Shown here in pieces: positions 1 to 10,369 of a DNA stretch of 64,000 bases. How positions within the stretch are numbered: position 1 is the stretch's first letter; every line of letters starts with the position of its first letter. Made by a program: the position numbers and the translations under genes. This DNA comes from Roseomonas haemaphysalidis (GTDB lineage Bacteria; Pseudomonadota; Alphaproteobacteria; Acetobacterales; Acetobacteraceae), in assembly GCF_017355405.1 (NCBI RefSeq), contig NZ_CP061177.1, positions 1,905,001 through 1,969,000 of the forward strand, given 5' to 3'. The notes under the pieces were generated by a model. The model did no database searches, was not told where the DNA came from, and was given only the letters and a program-made list of their open reading frames with translations.

Positions 1-231
1 GGCTACCACGTGCCCGAAGGCAGCACCTATTCGGTGGTGGAGGCCCCCAAGGGCGAGTTCGGCGTGTACATGGTGGCCGACGGCACCAACAAGCCCTACC
101 GCTGCCACATCCGCGCGCCCGGCTTCGCGCATCTGCAGGCCATGGAAGTGCTGTGCAAGGGCCACATGCTGGCCGACGCCGTGTCCGTGATCGGCAGCCT
201 GGATATCGTGTTCGGAGAGATCGACCGGTGA
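1..231 (+). CDS. nuoD: NADH-quinone oxidoreductase subunit D, 3' end only
   Basis: This is the C-terminal 76 residues of the 49-kDa quinone-module subunit of complex I; the 5' part lies before the window. The frame is open from base 1 and ends with the family's characteristic C-terminus [10 protein letters not shown]. The preceding [19 protein letters not shown] stretch belongs to the hydrogenase-like fold beside the quinone site. The stop codon TGA overlaps the GTG start of nuoE, so the two are probably translationally coupled. Identity is certain from the tail and the context; nothing can be said about the missing N-terminus. Confidence 0.96.
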   Translation, partial: GYHVPEGSTYSVVEAPKGEFGVYMVADGTNKPYRCHIRAPGFAHLQAMEVLCKGHMLADAVSVIGSLDIVFGEIDR

Positions 232-857
232 GCGCGCAGCATCACGAGGAGCCCAAGAGCTTCTCCTTCGACGCGGACAGCATCGCGCAGATCGACCGCA
301 TCGTCGCACGCTACCCCGAGGGCAAGCAGGCCAGCGCGGTGATCCCGCTGCTCTACGTCGCGCAGAAGCAGATGGGCCGCCTGACCGGCAGCGCCTGGGT
401 GCCGCGCGTGGCGATGGACGCGGTGGCCGTGCGCCTGGGCATGGCGCCGATCCGCGTCTACGAGGTCGCCACCTTCTACTTCATGTTCAACACCAAGCCG
501 ATCGGCCGCTTCCACCTGCAGGTCTGCGGCACGACCCCCTGCTGGCTGCGCGGCTCGGACGAGGTGCTGCGCGCCTGCAAGGACGCCGGTCACCTGAAGG
601 GCTACGGCGACAGCAGCGAAGACGGCTTGTTCACGCTGACCGAGGTGGAATGCCTCGGCGCCTGCGTCAACGCGCCGATCCTGCAGGTCGACGACGACTA
701 CTACGAAGACCTGACCTACGAGACCACGGTGCAGCTGATCGAGGCGCTGAAGCGCGGCGAGCGGCCCAAGCCCGGCAGCGTCATCGGCCGGCAGACCAGC
801 GCCCCCGCGGGCGGGCCGGACACGCTGCTCGACATCCCCATGATGGAGGTGAAGTGA
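228..857 (+). CDS. nuoE: NADH-quinone oxidoreductase subunit E (24 kDa, 2Fe-2S)
   Basis: This is the peripheral-arm subunit that carries the N1a [2Fe-2S] cluster next to the FMN subunit NuoF; 209 residues. The thioredoxin-like cluster motif is visible as C100-x4-C105 (CGTTPC) and C142-x3-C146 (CLGAC). I chose the GTG at 228, which overlaps the nuoD stop and follows a GGAGAGA ribosome site, because an upstream in-frame ATG at 153 lies deep inside nuoD and would add a non-homologous tail. It is followed four bases later by nuoF. Confidence 0.96.
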   Translation: MSAQHHEEPKSFSFDADSIAQIDRIVARYPEGKQASAVIPLLYVAQKQMGRLTGSAWVPRVAMDAVAVRLGMAPIRVYEVATFYFMFNTKPIGRFHLQVCGTTPCWLRGSDEVLRACKDAGHLKGYGDSSEDGLFTLTEVECLGACVNAPILQVDDDYYEDLTYETTVQLIEALKRGERPKPGSVIGRQTSAPAGGPDTLLDIPMMEVK

Positions 858-861
858 CGCC

Positions 862-2172
<1,311 letters not shown>

Positions 2173-2178
2173 CGCGCC

Positions 2179-4239
2179 ATGGCGAAGGTCACGATCGACG
2201 GGATCGAGGTGGAGGTGCCCAACGGCTCCTCCGTGCTGCAGGCCTGCGAGGCCGCCGGCAAGGAGATCCCGCGCTTCTGCTACCATGAGCGGCTGTCCGT
2301 CGCCGGCAACTGCCGCATGTGCCTGGTGGAAGTGGAGAAGGCGCCCAAGCCCGTCGCCTCCTGCGCCTACCCGGTCGCCGACGGCATGAAGGTCTTCACG
2401 GACAGCGCGCTGGTGCGGAACGCCCGGCGCAACGTCATGGAATTCCTGCTGATCAACCACCCGCTGGATTGCCCGATCTGCGACCAGGGCGGCGAGTGCG
2501 ACCTGCAGGACCAGGCGGTGGGCTACGGCCGCGACGCCAGCCGCTACCGCGAAGGCAAGCGGGCGGTGAAGGACAAGTACCTGGGCCCGCTGGTCAAGAC
2601 GATCATGACCCGCTGCATCCAGTGCACCCGCTGCGTGCGCTTCGCGACCGAGGTCGCGGGCGTGCCGGAACTGGGGGCCACGGGCCGCGGCGAGGACATG
2701 CAGATCGGCACCTATGTGGAGCGGGCGCTGACCACGGAGCTGTCGGGCAATCTGATCGACATCTGCCCGGTGGGCGCGCTGACCAGCCGGCCTTACGCCT
2801 TCGTGTCCCGCCCGTGGGAGCTGCGCAAGACCGACAGCATCGACGTGCTGGACGCCCAGGGCGTCAACATCCGCGTCGATGCCCGCGGCCCCGAGGTGCT
2901 GCGCATCCTGCCTCGCGTCAACGAGGACGTGAACGAGGAGTGGATGGCCGACCGTGGCCGCTTCTCCTTCGACGGGCTGAAGCGCCGCCGGCTGGACCGC
3001 CCCTGGATCCGCCGCGACGGCAAGCTGGCGCCCGCCACCTGGCAGGAAGCGCTGGAGCATGTGGCGGCCAAGCTGAAGTCCATCCCGGGCGAGCGCATCG
3101 GCGCCGTGGCCGGAGACCTGGTGGACGTGGAAAGCGTCTTCGCGCTCAAGGCGCTGATGCAGGGCCTCGGCTCGCGCAACCTGGACTGCCGCCAGGACGG
3201 GGCGAAGATCGACGGCACGCGCCGCGAGCACTACCTGTTCAACAGCGGCATCGCCGGCATCGACGAAGCGGACGCGCTGCTGATCATCGGCAGCGACCCG
3301 CGCAAGGAAGCGCCGGTGCTCAACGCGCGCATCCGCAAGCGCTGGGCGTCCGGCCTGATGCCGGTGGCGCATGTCGGGCCACGCGACATCGACCTGACCT
3401 ACAACGCCGAGCACCTGGGGGAGGGCGCCGGCGTCCTCAACGCCCTGCTGGATGGCAGCAACGCCTTCGGCAAGGTGCTGACCGAAGCCAAGAAGCCCAT
3501 GATCATCCTGGGCCGCGGCGCGGTGGCGCGGGAAGACGGCGCGGCCGTGCTGGCCGCCGCCTGGGCGCTGGCCAACCAGGTCGGCGCGCTGACGGCGGAC
3601 TGGCATGGCTTCAACATGCTGCACCTGTTCGGTGGGCAGGTCGGCGCGCTGGACGCCGGCTTCCTGCCGGGCGAGGGCGGGCACGACCTGGCGGGCATGC
3701 TCAGCGGCGGCGTGGACGCGCTGTGGCTGCTAGGCGCGGACGGCTTCGAGCCGGCCTTCATCGCGCCCGGCACCTTCGTGGTCTACCAGGGCCACCATGG
3801 CGACCGCGCGGCGGGCCGCGCCGACGTCATCCTGCCCGGTGCCGCCTATACCGAGAAGGAAGGCACCTACGTCAGCACCGAGGGGCGGGTGCAGCGCGGC
3901 CGGCTGGCCGTGTTCCCGCCCGGCGAGGCGAAGGAGGACTGGCGCATCATCCGCGCCGCCGCCGCGCTGCTGGGCGTCGGCCTGCCCTTCGACACGCTGG
4001 ACGACCTGCGCGCCCGCATGGTGGACGCCAACCCGGTGTTCGGGCTGGTGGACGGCCGCATCAGCGGCGGCGCGCAGAGCCTGGCCGGCCCGCAGGCCGG
4101 CGGCACGCTGAGCGACACGCCGTTCAAGGCCAACCTGTCGGACTACTGGCTGGCGGACCCGATCAGCCGCGCGTCCGAGACGATGGCCGAATGCAGCCGC
4201 ATCTACAACGCGCCGCCCATGCCGGTCGCGGCGGAGTAA
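2179..4239 (+). CDS. nuoG: NADH-quinone oxidoreductase subunit G (75 kDa, Fe-S relay)
   Basis: This is the large iron-sulfur subunit of the peripheral arm; 686 residues, the usual alphaproteobacterial/mitochondrial length. The N-terminal [2Fe-2S] ferredoxin motif starts at C34 ([15 protein letters not shown]). Next comes the His/Cys N5 motif [18 protein letters not shown], then the N4 motif CIQCTRC with the distal DICPVGAL. The remainder is the molybdopterin-oxidoreductase-like domain that lost its cofactor. Six bases separate it from nuoF and seven from nuoH. The frame is intact. Confidence 0.97.
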   Translation: MAKVTIDGIEVEVPNGSSVLQACEAAGKEIPRFCYHERLSVAGNCRMCLVEVEKAPKPVASCAYPVADGMKVFTDSALVRNARRNVMEFLLINHPLDCPICDQGGECDLQDQAVGYGRDASRYREGKRAVKDKYLGPLVKTIMTRCIQCTRCVRFATEVAGVPELGATGRGEDMQIGTYVERALTTELSGNLIDICPVGALTSRPYAFVSRPWELRKTDSIDVLDAQGVNIRVDARGPEVLRILPRVNEDVNEEWMADRGRFSFDGLKRRRLDRPWIRRDGKLAPATWQEALEHVAAKLKSIPGERIGAVAGDLVDVESVFALKALMQGLGSRNLDCRQDGAKIDGTRREHYLFNSGIAGIDEADALLIIGSDPRKEAPVLNARIRKRWASGLMPVAHVGPRDIDLTYNAEHLGEGAGVLNALLDGSNAFGKVLTEAKKPMIILGRGAVAREDGAAVLAAAWALANQVGALTADWHGFNMLHLFGGQVGALDAGFLPGEGGHDLAGMLSGGVDALWLLGADGFEPAFIAPGTFVVYQGHHGDRAAGRADVILPGAAYTEKEGTYVSTEGRVQRGRLAVFPPGEAKEDWRIIRAAAALLGVGLPFDTLDDLRARMVDANPVFGLVDGRISGGAQSLAGPQAGGTLSDTPFKANLSDYWLADPISRASETMAECSRIYNAPPMPVAAE

Positions 4240-4246
4240 GGGACCG

Positions 4247-5257
4247 ATGGACGCCTTTCTCAATTCCTCCATCGGCATCCTGGCCATCACCATCGCCCAG
4301 ACGCTGGCGATGCTGGTGCCGCTGCTGATCGCCGTCGCCTACATGACCTATGCCGAGCGCAAGATCATGGCGGCGATGCAGATGCGCGTCGGCCCCAACA
4401 TGGTGGGCCCGCTCGGCCTGCTGCAGCCCTTCGCCGATGCCGCGAAGATGCTGATGAAGGAGACGATCATCCCCTCCGGCGCCAGCCGCGGGCTGTTCAT
4501 CTTCGCGCCGATGCTGACCTTCCTGCTGGCCATGATCGCCTGGGCGGTGATCCCGGTGGCTGAAGGCTGGGCGATCGCCGACATCAACGTCGGCATCCTC
4601 TACCTCTTCGCCATCTCCTCGCTCGGCGTCTACGGCATCATCATCGCGGGCTGGGCGTCGAATTCGAAATACGCCTTCCTGGGCGCGCTGCGCTCGGCGG
4701 CGCAGATGGTGTCCTACGAAGTCTCCATGGGCTTCGTGATCGTCACCGTGCTGCTGTGCGTGGGCAGCCTGAACCTGACGGCCATCGTGCTGGCGCAGAA
4801 GACCGTGTGGTTCTTCATCCCGCTGTTCCCGATGTTCATCATCTTCTTCATCTCGACGCTGGCGGAAACCAACCGGCCGCCGTTCGACCTGGCGGAAGGT
4901 GAGTCGGAGCTCGTCGCGGGCTTCATGGTGGAATATTCCTCCATGACCTACGCGCTGTTCTTCCTCGGCGAATACGCCAACATGTTCCTGATGTCGGCGA
5001 TGACGACCACGCTGTTCCTGGGCGGCTGGCTGCCGCCGGTGGACGTGGCGCCGCTGAACTGGGTGCCGGGGCCGCTGTGGTTCATCCTGAAGGTGTGCCT
5101 GTGCATGTTCACCTTCGTCTGGGTGCGCGCCACCTTCCCGCGCTACCGCTACGACCAGCTGATGCGCCTGGGCTGGAAGGTGTTCCTGCCGATCAGCCTG
5201 GTGTGGCTGGTGCTGACCGCTTTCGTGCTGAAGCTGGCCGGGTGGCTGCCGGCATGA
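4247..5257 (+). CDS. nuoH: NADH-quinone oxidoreductase subunit H (quinone-site membrane subunit)
   Basis: This is the ND1-type membrane subunit that forms the quinone entry channel with NuoB and NuoD; 336 residues, with about eight hydrophobic helices visible. Conserved family stretches include [17 protein letters not shown] near residue 36 and the acidic loop [21 protein letters not shown] around residue 205, which are the signatures of ND1. It lies in the nuo operon, 53 bases before nuoI. Confidence 0.97.
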   Translation: MDAFLNSSIGILAITIAQTLAMLVPLLIAVAYMTYAERKIMAAMQMRVGPNMVGPLGLLQPFADAAKMLMKETIIPSGASRGLFIFAPMLTFLLAMIAWAVIPVAEGWAIADINVGILYLFAISSLGVYGIIIAGWASNSKYAFLGALRSAAQMVSYEVSMGFVIVTVLLCVGSLNLTAIVLAQKTVWFFIPLFPMFIIFFISTLAETNRPPFDLAEGESELVAGFMVEYSSMTYALFFLGEYANMFLMSAMTTTLFLGGWLPPVDVAPLNWVPGPLWFILKVCLCMFTFVWVRATFPRYRYDQLMRLGWKVFLPISLVWLVLTAFVLKLAGWLPA

Positions 5258-5310
5258 TCCACCTTCCGAACACGGAAAGCGCGGGCCCCGCCCGCGCCAC
5301 GAGGTAACAG

Positions 5311-5799
5311 ATGGCGACGCTCGACCGCGCGGCCTACAGCCTGCTGATGGCGGAGCTGGTGTCCGGCATGGCGCTGACGCTGAAGTACTTCTTCATGCCG
5401 AAGGCCACGATCAAGTACCCCAACGAGAAGATGTCGCTGTCGCCGCGCTTCCGCGGCGAGCACGCGCTGCGCCGCTACCCCAACGGGGAAGAGCGCTGCA
5501 TCGCCTGCAAGCTGTGCGAGGCGGTGTGCCCGGCGCTGGCCATCACCATCGAGGCCGAGCCGCGCGACGACGGCTCGCGCCGCACCACGCGCTACGACAT
5601 CGACATGACCAAGTGCATCTACTGCGGCATGTGCGAGGAAGCCTGCCCGGTGGACGCCATCGTCGAGGGTCCGAACCTGGAGTTCTCGACCGAAACGCGT
5701 GAGGAGCTGATCTACAACAAGGACAAGCTCCTTTCGAACGGCGACCGCTGGGAGCCGGTGCTCGCCAAGCGCCTCGAGCAGGACGCGCCTTACCGGTGA
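5311..5799 (+). CDS. nuoI: NADH-quinone oxidoreductase subunit I (TYKY, two 4Fe-4S)
   Basis: This is the 162-residue peripheral-arm subunit that holds clusters N6a and N6b and passes electrons towards N2. Two 8Fe ferredoxin motifs are visible: [12 protein letters not shown] and [12 protein letters not shown], about 40 residues apart. The N-terminal amphipathic part ([23 protein letters not shown]) is typical. The gene is preceded by a GAGGTAACAG ribosome site. A 127-base gap with a strong hairpin follows it, the longest break inside this operon. Confidence 0.97.
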   Translation: MATLDRAAYSLLMAELVSGMALTLKYFFMPKATIKYPNEKMSLSPRFRGEHALRRYPNGEERCIACKLCEAVCPALAITIEAEPRDDGSRRTTRYDIDMTKCIYCGMCEEACPVDAIVEGPNLEFSTETREELIYNKDKLLSNGDRWEPVLAKRLEQDAPYR

Positions 5800-5806
5800 G
5801 CCCGCA

Positions 5807-5835
5807 GCGGAGGGGGGCCGGCCGCGCCCCTCCGC
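5807..5835 (+). other. Intra-operon GC hairpin between nuoI and nuoJ
   Basis: Perfect 9-bp arms, GCGGAGGGG at 5807-5815 and CCCCTCCGC at 5827-5835, enclose an 11-base loop just after the nuoI stop. There is no T-run, so it is unlikely to be a standard intrinsic terminator. A processing or mRNA-stabilising hairpin that adjusts nuoI versus nuoJ levels is an inference. Confidence 0.5.
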
Positions 5836-5894
5836 ATCCCGACTTGCGGCCCCGCCCCCAGCCCGGGCGGTTCTCTGTCTTCTGGAACGGTGCC

Positions 5895-5930
5895 ATGACG
5901 CTGCAACAGCGCGGGGGTGGGGTGCGATGA
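5895..5930 (+). CDS. Possible 11-codon leader peptide overlapping the nuoJ start
   Basis: An ATG at 5895 opens an 11-residue frame ([11 protein letters not shown]). Its TGA at 5928-5930 overlaps the nuoJ ATG in the ATGA arrangement used by many real gene pairs in this window. A GGAA lies upstream. Such coupling could feed ribosomes to nuoJ after the hairpin at 5807. It is too short to support by coding statistics and may be chance. Confidence 0.25.
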   Translation: MTLQQRGGGVR

Positions 5931-6625
5931 TCGCGGCTCTGGCCTTCTATGTCTTCGCGGCCATCCTGATCGCGAGCGCGGTCATGGTGGTGACCAGCCG
6001 CAATCCCGTCCACAGCGTGCTTTTCCTGATCCTGGCGTTCTTCAACGCCGCGGCGCTGTTCCTGCTGGCGGGGGCCGAGTTCCTGGCGATGATCCTGGTG
6101 ATCGTCTACGTGGGCGCGGTCGCGGTGCTGTTCCTGTTCGTGGTGATGATGCTGGACATCGACTTCGCGCGGCTGCGCGAGGGCTTCCAGCGCTACCTGC
6201 CGATCGGCGGCATCATCGGCGGCATCCTGTTCCTGGAGCTGCTGTTCGTGTTCGGCTCGTGGCAGTTCGCCGACGATGCCGAGGGGCTGCGGCTCAACGC
6301 CGTGCCGGCGGACCCCGGCCTGACCAACACCCAGGCGATCGGCCGCATCCTGTACACGGACTACGTGTTCCTGTTCCAGGCATCGGGGCTGATCCTGCTG
6401 GTGGCCATGATCGGCGCCATCGTGCTGACGCTGCGCGAAAAGCGGACGGACAGCCGGCGCCAGAACATCGCGGTGCAGGTGGCGCGCACGGAGGCGGTGT
6501 CCATGCAGAACGTCCCGCCGCGCCAGGGCCTCGGCACGCTGGGCATCATCCGCCGCCCGCTGCCCGCGCCGCCCAAGCCGAAGGCGGTGGCGCATGACGA
6601 CCACGGGCATGGGGGACACCACTGA
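5927..6625 (+). CDS. nuoJ: NADH-quinone oxidoreductase subunit J
   Basis: This is the ND6-type membrane subunit of the proton-pumping arm; 232 residues with five hydrophobic helices. The conserved third-helix region [21 protein letters not shown] (residues about 55-75) contains the family's pi-bulge segment. The protein extends beyond the last helix by a long basic tail that ends in a histidine-rich [10 protein letters not shown]. Its stop is one base before the nuoK ATG. Confidence 0.95.
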   Translation: MIAALAFYVFAAILIASAVMVVTSRNPVHSVLFLILAFFNAAALFLLAGAEFLAMILVIVYVGAVAVLFLFVVMMLDIDFARLREGFQRYLPIGGIIGGILFLELLFVFGSWQFADDAEGLRLNAVPADPGLTNTQAIGRILYTDYVFLFQASGLILLVAMIGAIVLTLREKRTDSRRQNIAVQVARTEAVSMQNVPPRQGLGTLGIIRRPLPAPPKPKAVAHDDHGHGGHH

Positions 6626-6626
6626 G

Positions 6627-6938
6627 ATGCTGACCATCGGCTTGGCGCACTACCTGACGGTCAGTGCCATCCTCTTCGTGCTCGGCGTGCTGGGCATCTT
6701 CCTGAACCGCAAGAACATCATCGTCATCCTGATGTCGGTGGAGCTGATCCTGCTGTCGGTGAACCTCAACTTCGTGGCCTTCTCGGCCACGCTGCAGGAC
6801 CTCACGGGCCAGATCTTCGCGATGTTCGTGCTGACGGTCGCCGCCGCCGAGGCCGCCATCGGCCTCGCCATCCTGGTGATCTACTTCCGCAACCGCGGCA
6901 GCATCGAGGTGGACAACGTGTCCACGCTGAAGGGCTAG
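6627..6938 (+). CDS. nuoK: NADH-quinone oxidoreductase subunit K
   Basis: This is the ND4L-type subunit; 103 residues and three transmembrane helices. Two membrane glutamates used in proton transfer are visible, in the VELILLSVN and [10 protein letters not shown] segments. I chose the ATG at 6627, directly after the nuoJ stop. An upstream in-frame ATG at 6594 would add eleven residues read inside the nuoJ His-rich tail and does not fit the family length. Confidence 0.96.
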   Translation: MLTIGLAHYLTVSAILFVLGVLGIFLNRKNIIVILMSVELILLSVNLNFVAFSATLQDLTGQIFAMFVLTVAAAEAAIGLAILVIYFRNRGSIEVDNVSTLKG

Positions 6939-6942
6939 GCGC

Positions 6943-8859
6943 ATGTATCTCGGTGCCATCTTCTTTCCCGCCATCGGCGCCATCATCGCTGGCCTGTTCG
7001 GCCGGCTGATCGGCGACAAGGCGGCGCAGTGGACCACGGTGTTCTTCATGGCGCTGGCCGCGGTCTGCGGCCTGGCCAACTTCGCCAACGTCGCGCTCGG
7101 CCACGCGCCGACGACCATCGACCTCGGCACCTGGATCAACGTGGGCGGGCTGCAGTTCAACTGGTCGCTGCGCTACGACACGCTGTCGGCCGTGATGATC
7201 GGCATGGTCACGCTGATCTCGACCATGATCCACGTCTATTCCGTCGGCTACATGTCGCATGACCCGACGACGCCGCGCTTCTTCTCCTACCTGTCGCTCT
7301 TCACCTTCATGATGCTGATGCTGGTGACGGCCGACAACCTCGCCCAGCTGTTCTTTGGCTGGGAAGGCATCGGCCTCGCGAGCTACCTGCTGATCGGCTA
7401 CTGGTATGAGAAGGAAAGCGCCAACCGCGCGGCGATGAAGGCCTTCATCGTCAACCGCGTGGGCGACGTCTTCTTCATGCTCGGCATCGCGCTGACCTTC
7501 TGGACCTTCGGCACCATCGAGTTCGATGGCATCTTCCAGGGTGTCGCGGCCGCGCAGGCGCGCACCATCGGCGGCTATCCGGCGCTGGAGGTGATCGCCC
7601 TGCTGCTGTTCCTGGGCGCCATGGGCAAGTCGGCGCAGATCGGCCTGCACACCTGGCTGCCGGACGCGATGGAAGGCCCCACCCCGGTATCCGCGCTCAT
7701 CCACGCGGCGACGCTGGTCACCGCCGGCGTGTTCCTGATGGCGCGCATGTCGCCGGTCGTGGAATACGCGCCGCACGTGCTGGGCTTCATCACCTTCATC
7801 GGCGCCACCACGGCCTTCTTCGCGGCGACGATCGGCTGCGTGCAGAACGACATCAAGCGCGTGATCGCTTATTCGACCTGCTCGCAGCTCGGCTACATGT
7901 TCTTCGCGCTGGGCGTCGGCGCCTACCAGGGCGCCATCTTTCATCTGTTCACCCATGCCTTCTTCAAGGCGCTGCTGTTCCTGTCCGCCGGCTCCGTGAT
8001 CCACGCGATGTCGGACGAGCAGGACATCCGCAAGATGGGCGGCATCTGGAAGAAGATTCCGCTGACCTACGCGATGTTCTGGATCGGCTCGCTGGCCCTG
8101 GCCGGCATGCCCTTCTTCGCCGGCTACTATTCCAAGGACTTCGTGCTGGAAGCCGCCTGGGCCGGCCATGGCTGGACCGCCAGCTACGCCTGGATCATGG
8201 GCATGATCGCGGCACTGCTGACCGCCTTCTACTCCTGGCGCCTGATCATCATGACCTTCCACGGCACCCCGCGCGCCGACCATCACACGATGGAGCATGT
8301 GCACGAGAGCCCGGCGGTCATGACCCTGCCGCTGCTGGTGCTGGCCGCTGGCGCCCTGTTCGCCGGCGCCGTCTTCGCGCCCTACTTCACCGGCCACGAC
8401 TGGCTGGAGTTCTGGAACGGCTCCATCGTCAACCAGCCGGGCAACCACATTATGCACGACGCGCATGAGGTGCCGGAGTGGGTGGCGCTGGCGCCGACCG
8501 TGATCGGCCTGATCGGCATCGCCATCGGCTACGTGTTCTACATGTTCGCGCCGGCCATCCCGGCCCGCCTGGCCGCGGCCTTCCCGGGCGTGTACCGCTT
8601 CCTGCTCAACAAGTGGTACTTCGACGAGCTGTACGACTTTCTGTTCGTCCGCCCGGCGCGCCGCGCCGCGATGTGGCTGTGGAAGGTGGGCGACGCCAAG
8701 GTGATCGACGGCATGCCGAACGGCGCCGCGGCGCTGACGGCCAGCGCCGCCGGCCGCGTCACCCGCTTCCAGACCGGGCGCGTGGCCAACTACGCCTTCA
8801 CCATGATCGTGGGCCTCGTCCTCTTCGTGAGCATCTTCCTGTTCGGGATCGGCCGATGA
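6943..8859 (+). CDS. nuoL: NADH-quinone oxidoreductase subunit L (antiporter-like)
   Basis: This is the distal antiporter-like subunit of complex I with the long lateral helix; 638 residues. The core proton-channel signatures are present: FFGWEGIGLASYLLIGYWY near residue 137, then HTWLPDAMEGPTPVSALIH near 235 and the broken-helix region that follows. It overlaps nuoM by four bases (ATGA at 8856). It is paralogous to NuoM and NuoN and to MrpA and MrpD encoded later in this window. Confidence 0.97.
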   Translation: MYLGAIFFPAIGAIIAGLFGRLIGDKAAQWTTVFFMALAAVCGLANFANVALGHAPTTIDLGTWINVGGLQFNWSLRYDTLSAVMIGMVTLISTMIHVYSVGYMSHDPTTPRFFSYLSLFTFMMLMLVTADNLAQLFFGWEGIGLASYLLIGYWYEKESANRAAMKAFIVNRVGDVFFMLGIALTFWTFGTIEFDGIFQGVAAAQARTIGGYPALEVIALLLFLGAMGKSAQIGLHTWLPDAMEGPTPVSALIHAATLVTAGVFLMARMSPVVEYAPHVLGFITFIGATTAFFAATIGCVQNDIKRVIAYSTCSQLGYMFFALGVGAYQGAIFHLFTHAFFKALLFLSAGSVIHAMSDEQDIRKMGGIWKKIPLTYAMFWIGSLALAGMPFFAGYYSKDFVLEAAWAGHGWTASYAWIMGMIAALLTAFYSWRLIIMTFHGTPRADHHTMEHVHESPAVMTLPLLVLAAGALFAGAVFAPYFTGHDWLEFWNGSIVNQPGNHIMHDAHEVPEWVALAPTVIGLIGIAIGYVFYMFAPAIPARLAAAFPGVYRFLLNKWYFDELYDFLFVRPARRAAMWLWKVGDAKVIDGMPNGAAALTASAAGRVTRFQTGRVANYAFTMIVGLVLFVSIFLFGIGR

Positions 8860-10367
8860 ACGCCGCGGGTTTCCCCCTCCTTTCGCTGCTCACCTTCCTG
8901 CCGCTGGTGGGCGCGGGCGTCCTGCTGTTCATCCGGGGGGAGGAGGCGGTGGTCGCCGCCAACGCCCGCTGGACGGCGCTGTGGACCAGCCTGATCGTCT
9001 TCGGCCTATCGCTGATCCTGTGGTTCGCCTTCGACAAGTCGACGGCCGACTACCAGTTCGTCGAGCAGTTGGCCTGGATGCCGGACTTCGGCCTGGAATA
9101 CCACATGGGCGTGGACGGCATTTCCGTGCTGTTCGTGCTGCTGGCCACGCTGCTGACGCCCATCTGCATCCTCGCCTCCTGGGAAGCGGTGCAGACGCGG
9201 GTGCGCGAATACATGATCGCCTTCCTGGTGCTGGAAGCGATGATGGTCGGCATGTTCAGCTCGCTGGACATCCTGATGTTCTACATCTTCTTTGAAGGCG
9301 TGCTGATCCCGATGTTCCTGATCATCGGGGTGTGGGGCGGCGCGCGGCGGGTCTACGCCGCCTACAAGCTGTTCCTCTACACGCTGCTCGGCTCACTGCT
9401 GATGCTGCTGGCCATCCTGACGCTGTGGTACATGGCGGGCACCACCTCCATCCCGGCGCTGATGCGGCTGCAGATCGCGCCCAGCCTGCAGGTCTGGCTG
9501 TTCCTGGCCTTCTTCGCTTCCTTCGCCGTGAAGGTGCCGATGTGGCCGGTGCACACCTGGCTGCCGGACGCGCACGTCGAGGCGCCGACGGCGGGCTCGG
9601 TCATCCTGGCCGGCGTCCTGCTGAAGATGGGTGCCTACGGCTTCCTGCGCTTCAGCCTGCCGCTCTTGCCGCAGGCCACCGAGTGGTTCGCGCCCTTCAT
9701 CTTCGCGCTGTCCATCGTCGCTATCATCTACACCTCGCTGGTGGCGATGGCGCAGGAGGACATGAAGAAGCTGATCGCCTATTCCTCCGTCGCCCATATG
9801 GGCATCGTGACGCTGGGCATCTTCGCGCTGAACCACCAGGGCATCTCGGGCGCCATCTTCCAGATGCTGAGCCATGGCGTCGTGTCCGGCGCGCTGTTCC
9901 TGTGCGTCGGCGTCGTCTACGACCGGGTGCACTCGCGGGAGATCGCGCGCTACGGCGGCGTCGCCAAGGTGATGCCGTCCTACGCCATCGTCTTCATGCT
10001 GTTCACCATGGCTTCCATCGGCCTGCCGGGCCTCGCCGGCTTCCCGGGCGAGATGCTGGTGATCGTCGGCGCCTGGCGCGCCAACCCCTGGGTGGCGCTG
10101 CTGGGGGCTACCGGCATGGTGCTGGGTGCCGCCTACATGCTGTGGCTGTACCGCCGCGTGCTGTTCAGCCGCATCAGCAAGGACGAGATCCGCGCGCTGC
10201 TGGACCTCAGCCCGCGCGAATACGTCACCTTCGCGCCGCTGATCCTGCTGACCCTCTGGATGGGCCTCTACCCGTCTTCCTTCTTCTCTTTCTTCGAAGT
10301 CAGCGTCTCGGCGTTGCTGCAGCGGCATGAAGCCGCCATGGCCCTGCCGCGCATGGCGGGGATGTGA
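8856..10367 (+). CDS. nuoM: NADH-quinone oxidoreductase subunit M (antiporter-like)
   Basis: This is the ND4-type proton-pumping subunit; 503 residues from the ATG at 8856, which overlaps the nuoL stop. The frame is open further upstream inside nuoL, but the family start MNAAGFPLLSLLTFLPLVGA fits 8856. Conserved segments are FYIFFEGVLIPMFLIIGVWG (with the channel glutamate) and VHTWLPDAHVEAPTAGSVILAG. About fourteen hydrophobic helices are present. Confidence 0.97.
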   Translation: MNAAGFPLLSLLTFLPLVGAGVLLFIRGEEAVVAANARWTALWTSLIVFGLSLILWFAFDKSTADYQFVEQLAWMPDFGLEYHMGVDGISVLFVLLATLLTPICILASWEAVQTRVREYMIAFLVLEAMMVGMFSSLDILMFYIFFEGVLIPMFLIIGVWGGARRVYAAYKLFLYTLLGSLLMLLAILTLWYMAGTTSIPALMRLQIAPSLQVWLFLAFFASFAVKVPMWPVHTWLPDAHVEAPTAGSVILAGVLLKMGAYGFLRFSLPLLPQATEWFAPFIFALSIVAIIYTSLVAMAQEDMKKLIAYSSVAHMGIVTLGIFALNHQGISGAIFQMLSHGVVSGALFLCVGVVYDRVHSREIARYGGVAKVMPSYAIVFMLFTMASIGLPGLAGFPGEMLVIVGAWRANPWVALLGATGMVLGAAYMLWLYRRVLFSRISKDEIRALLDLSPREYVTFAPLILLTLWMGLYPSSFFSFFEVSVSALLQRHEAAMALPRMAGM

Positions 10368-10369
10368 CC

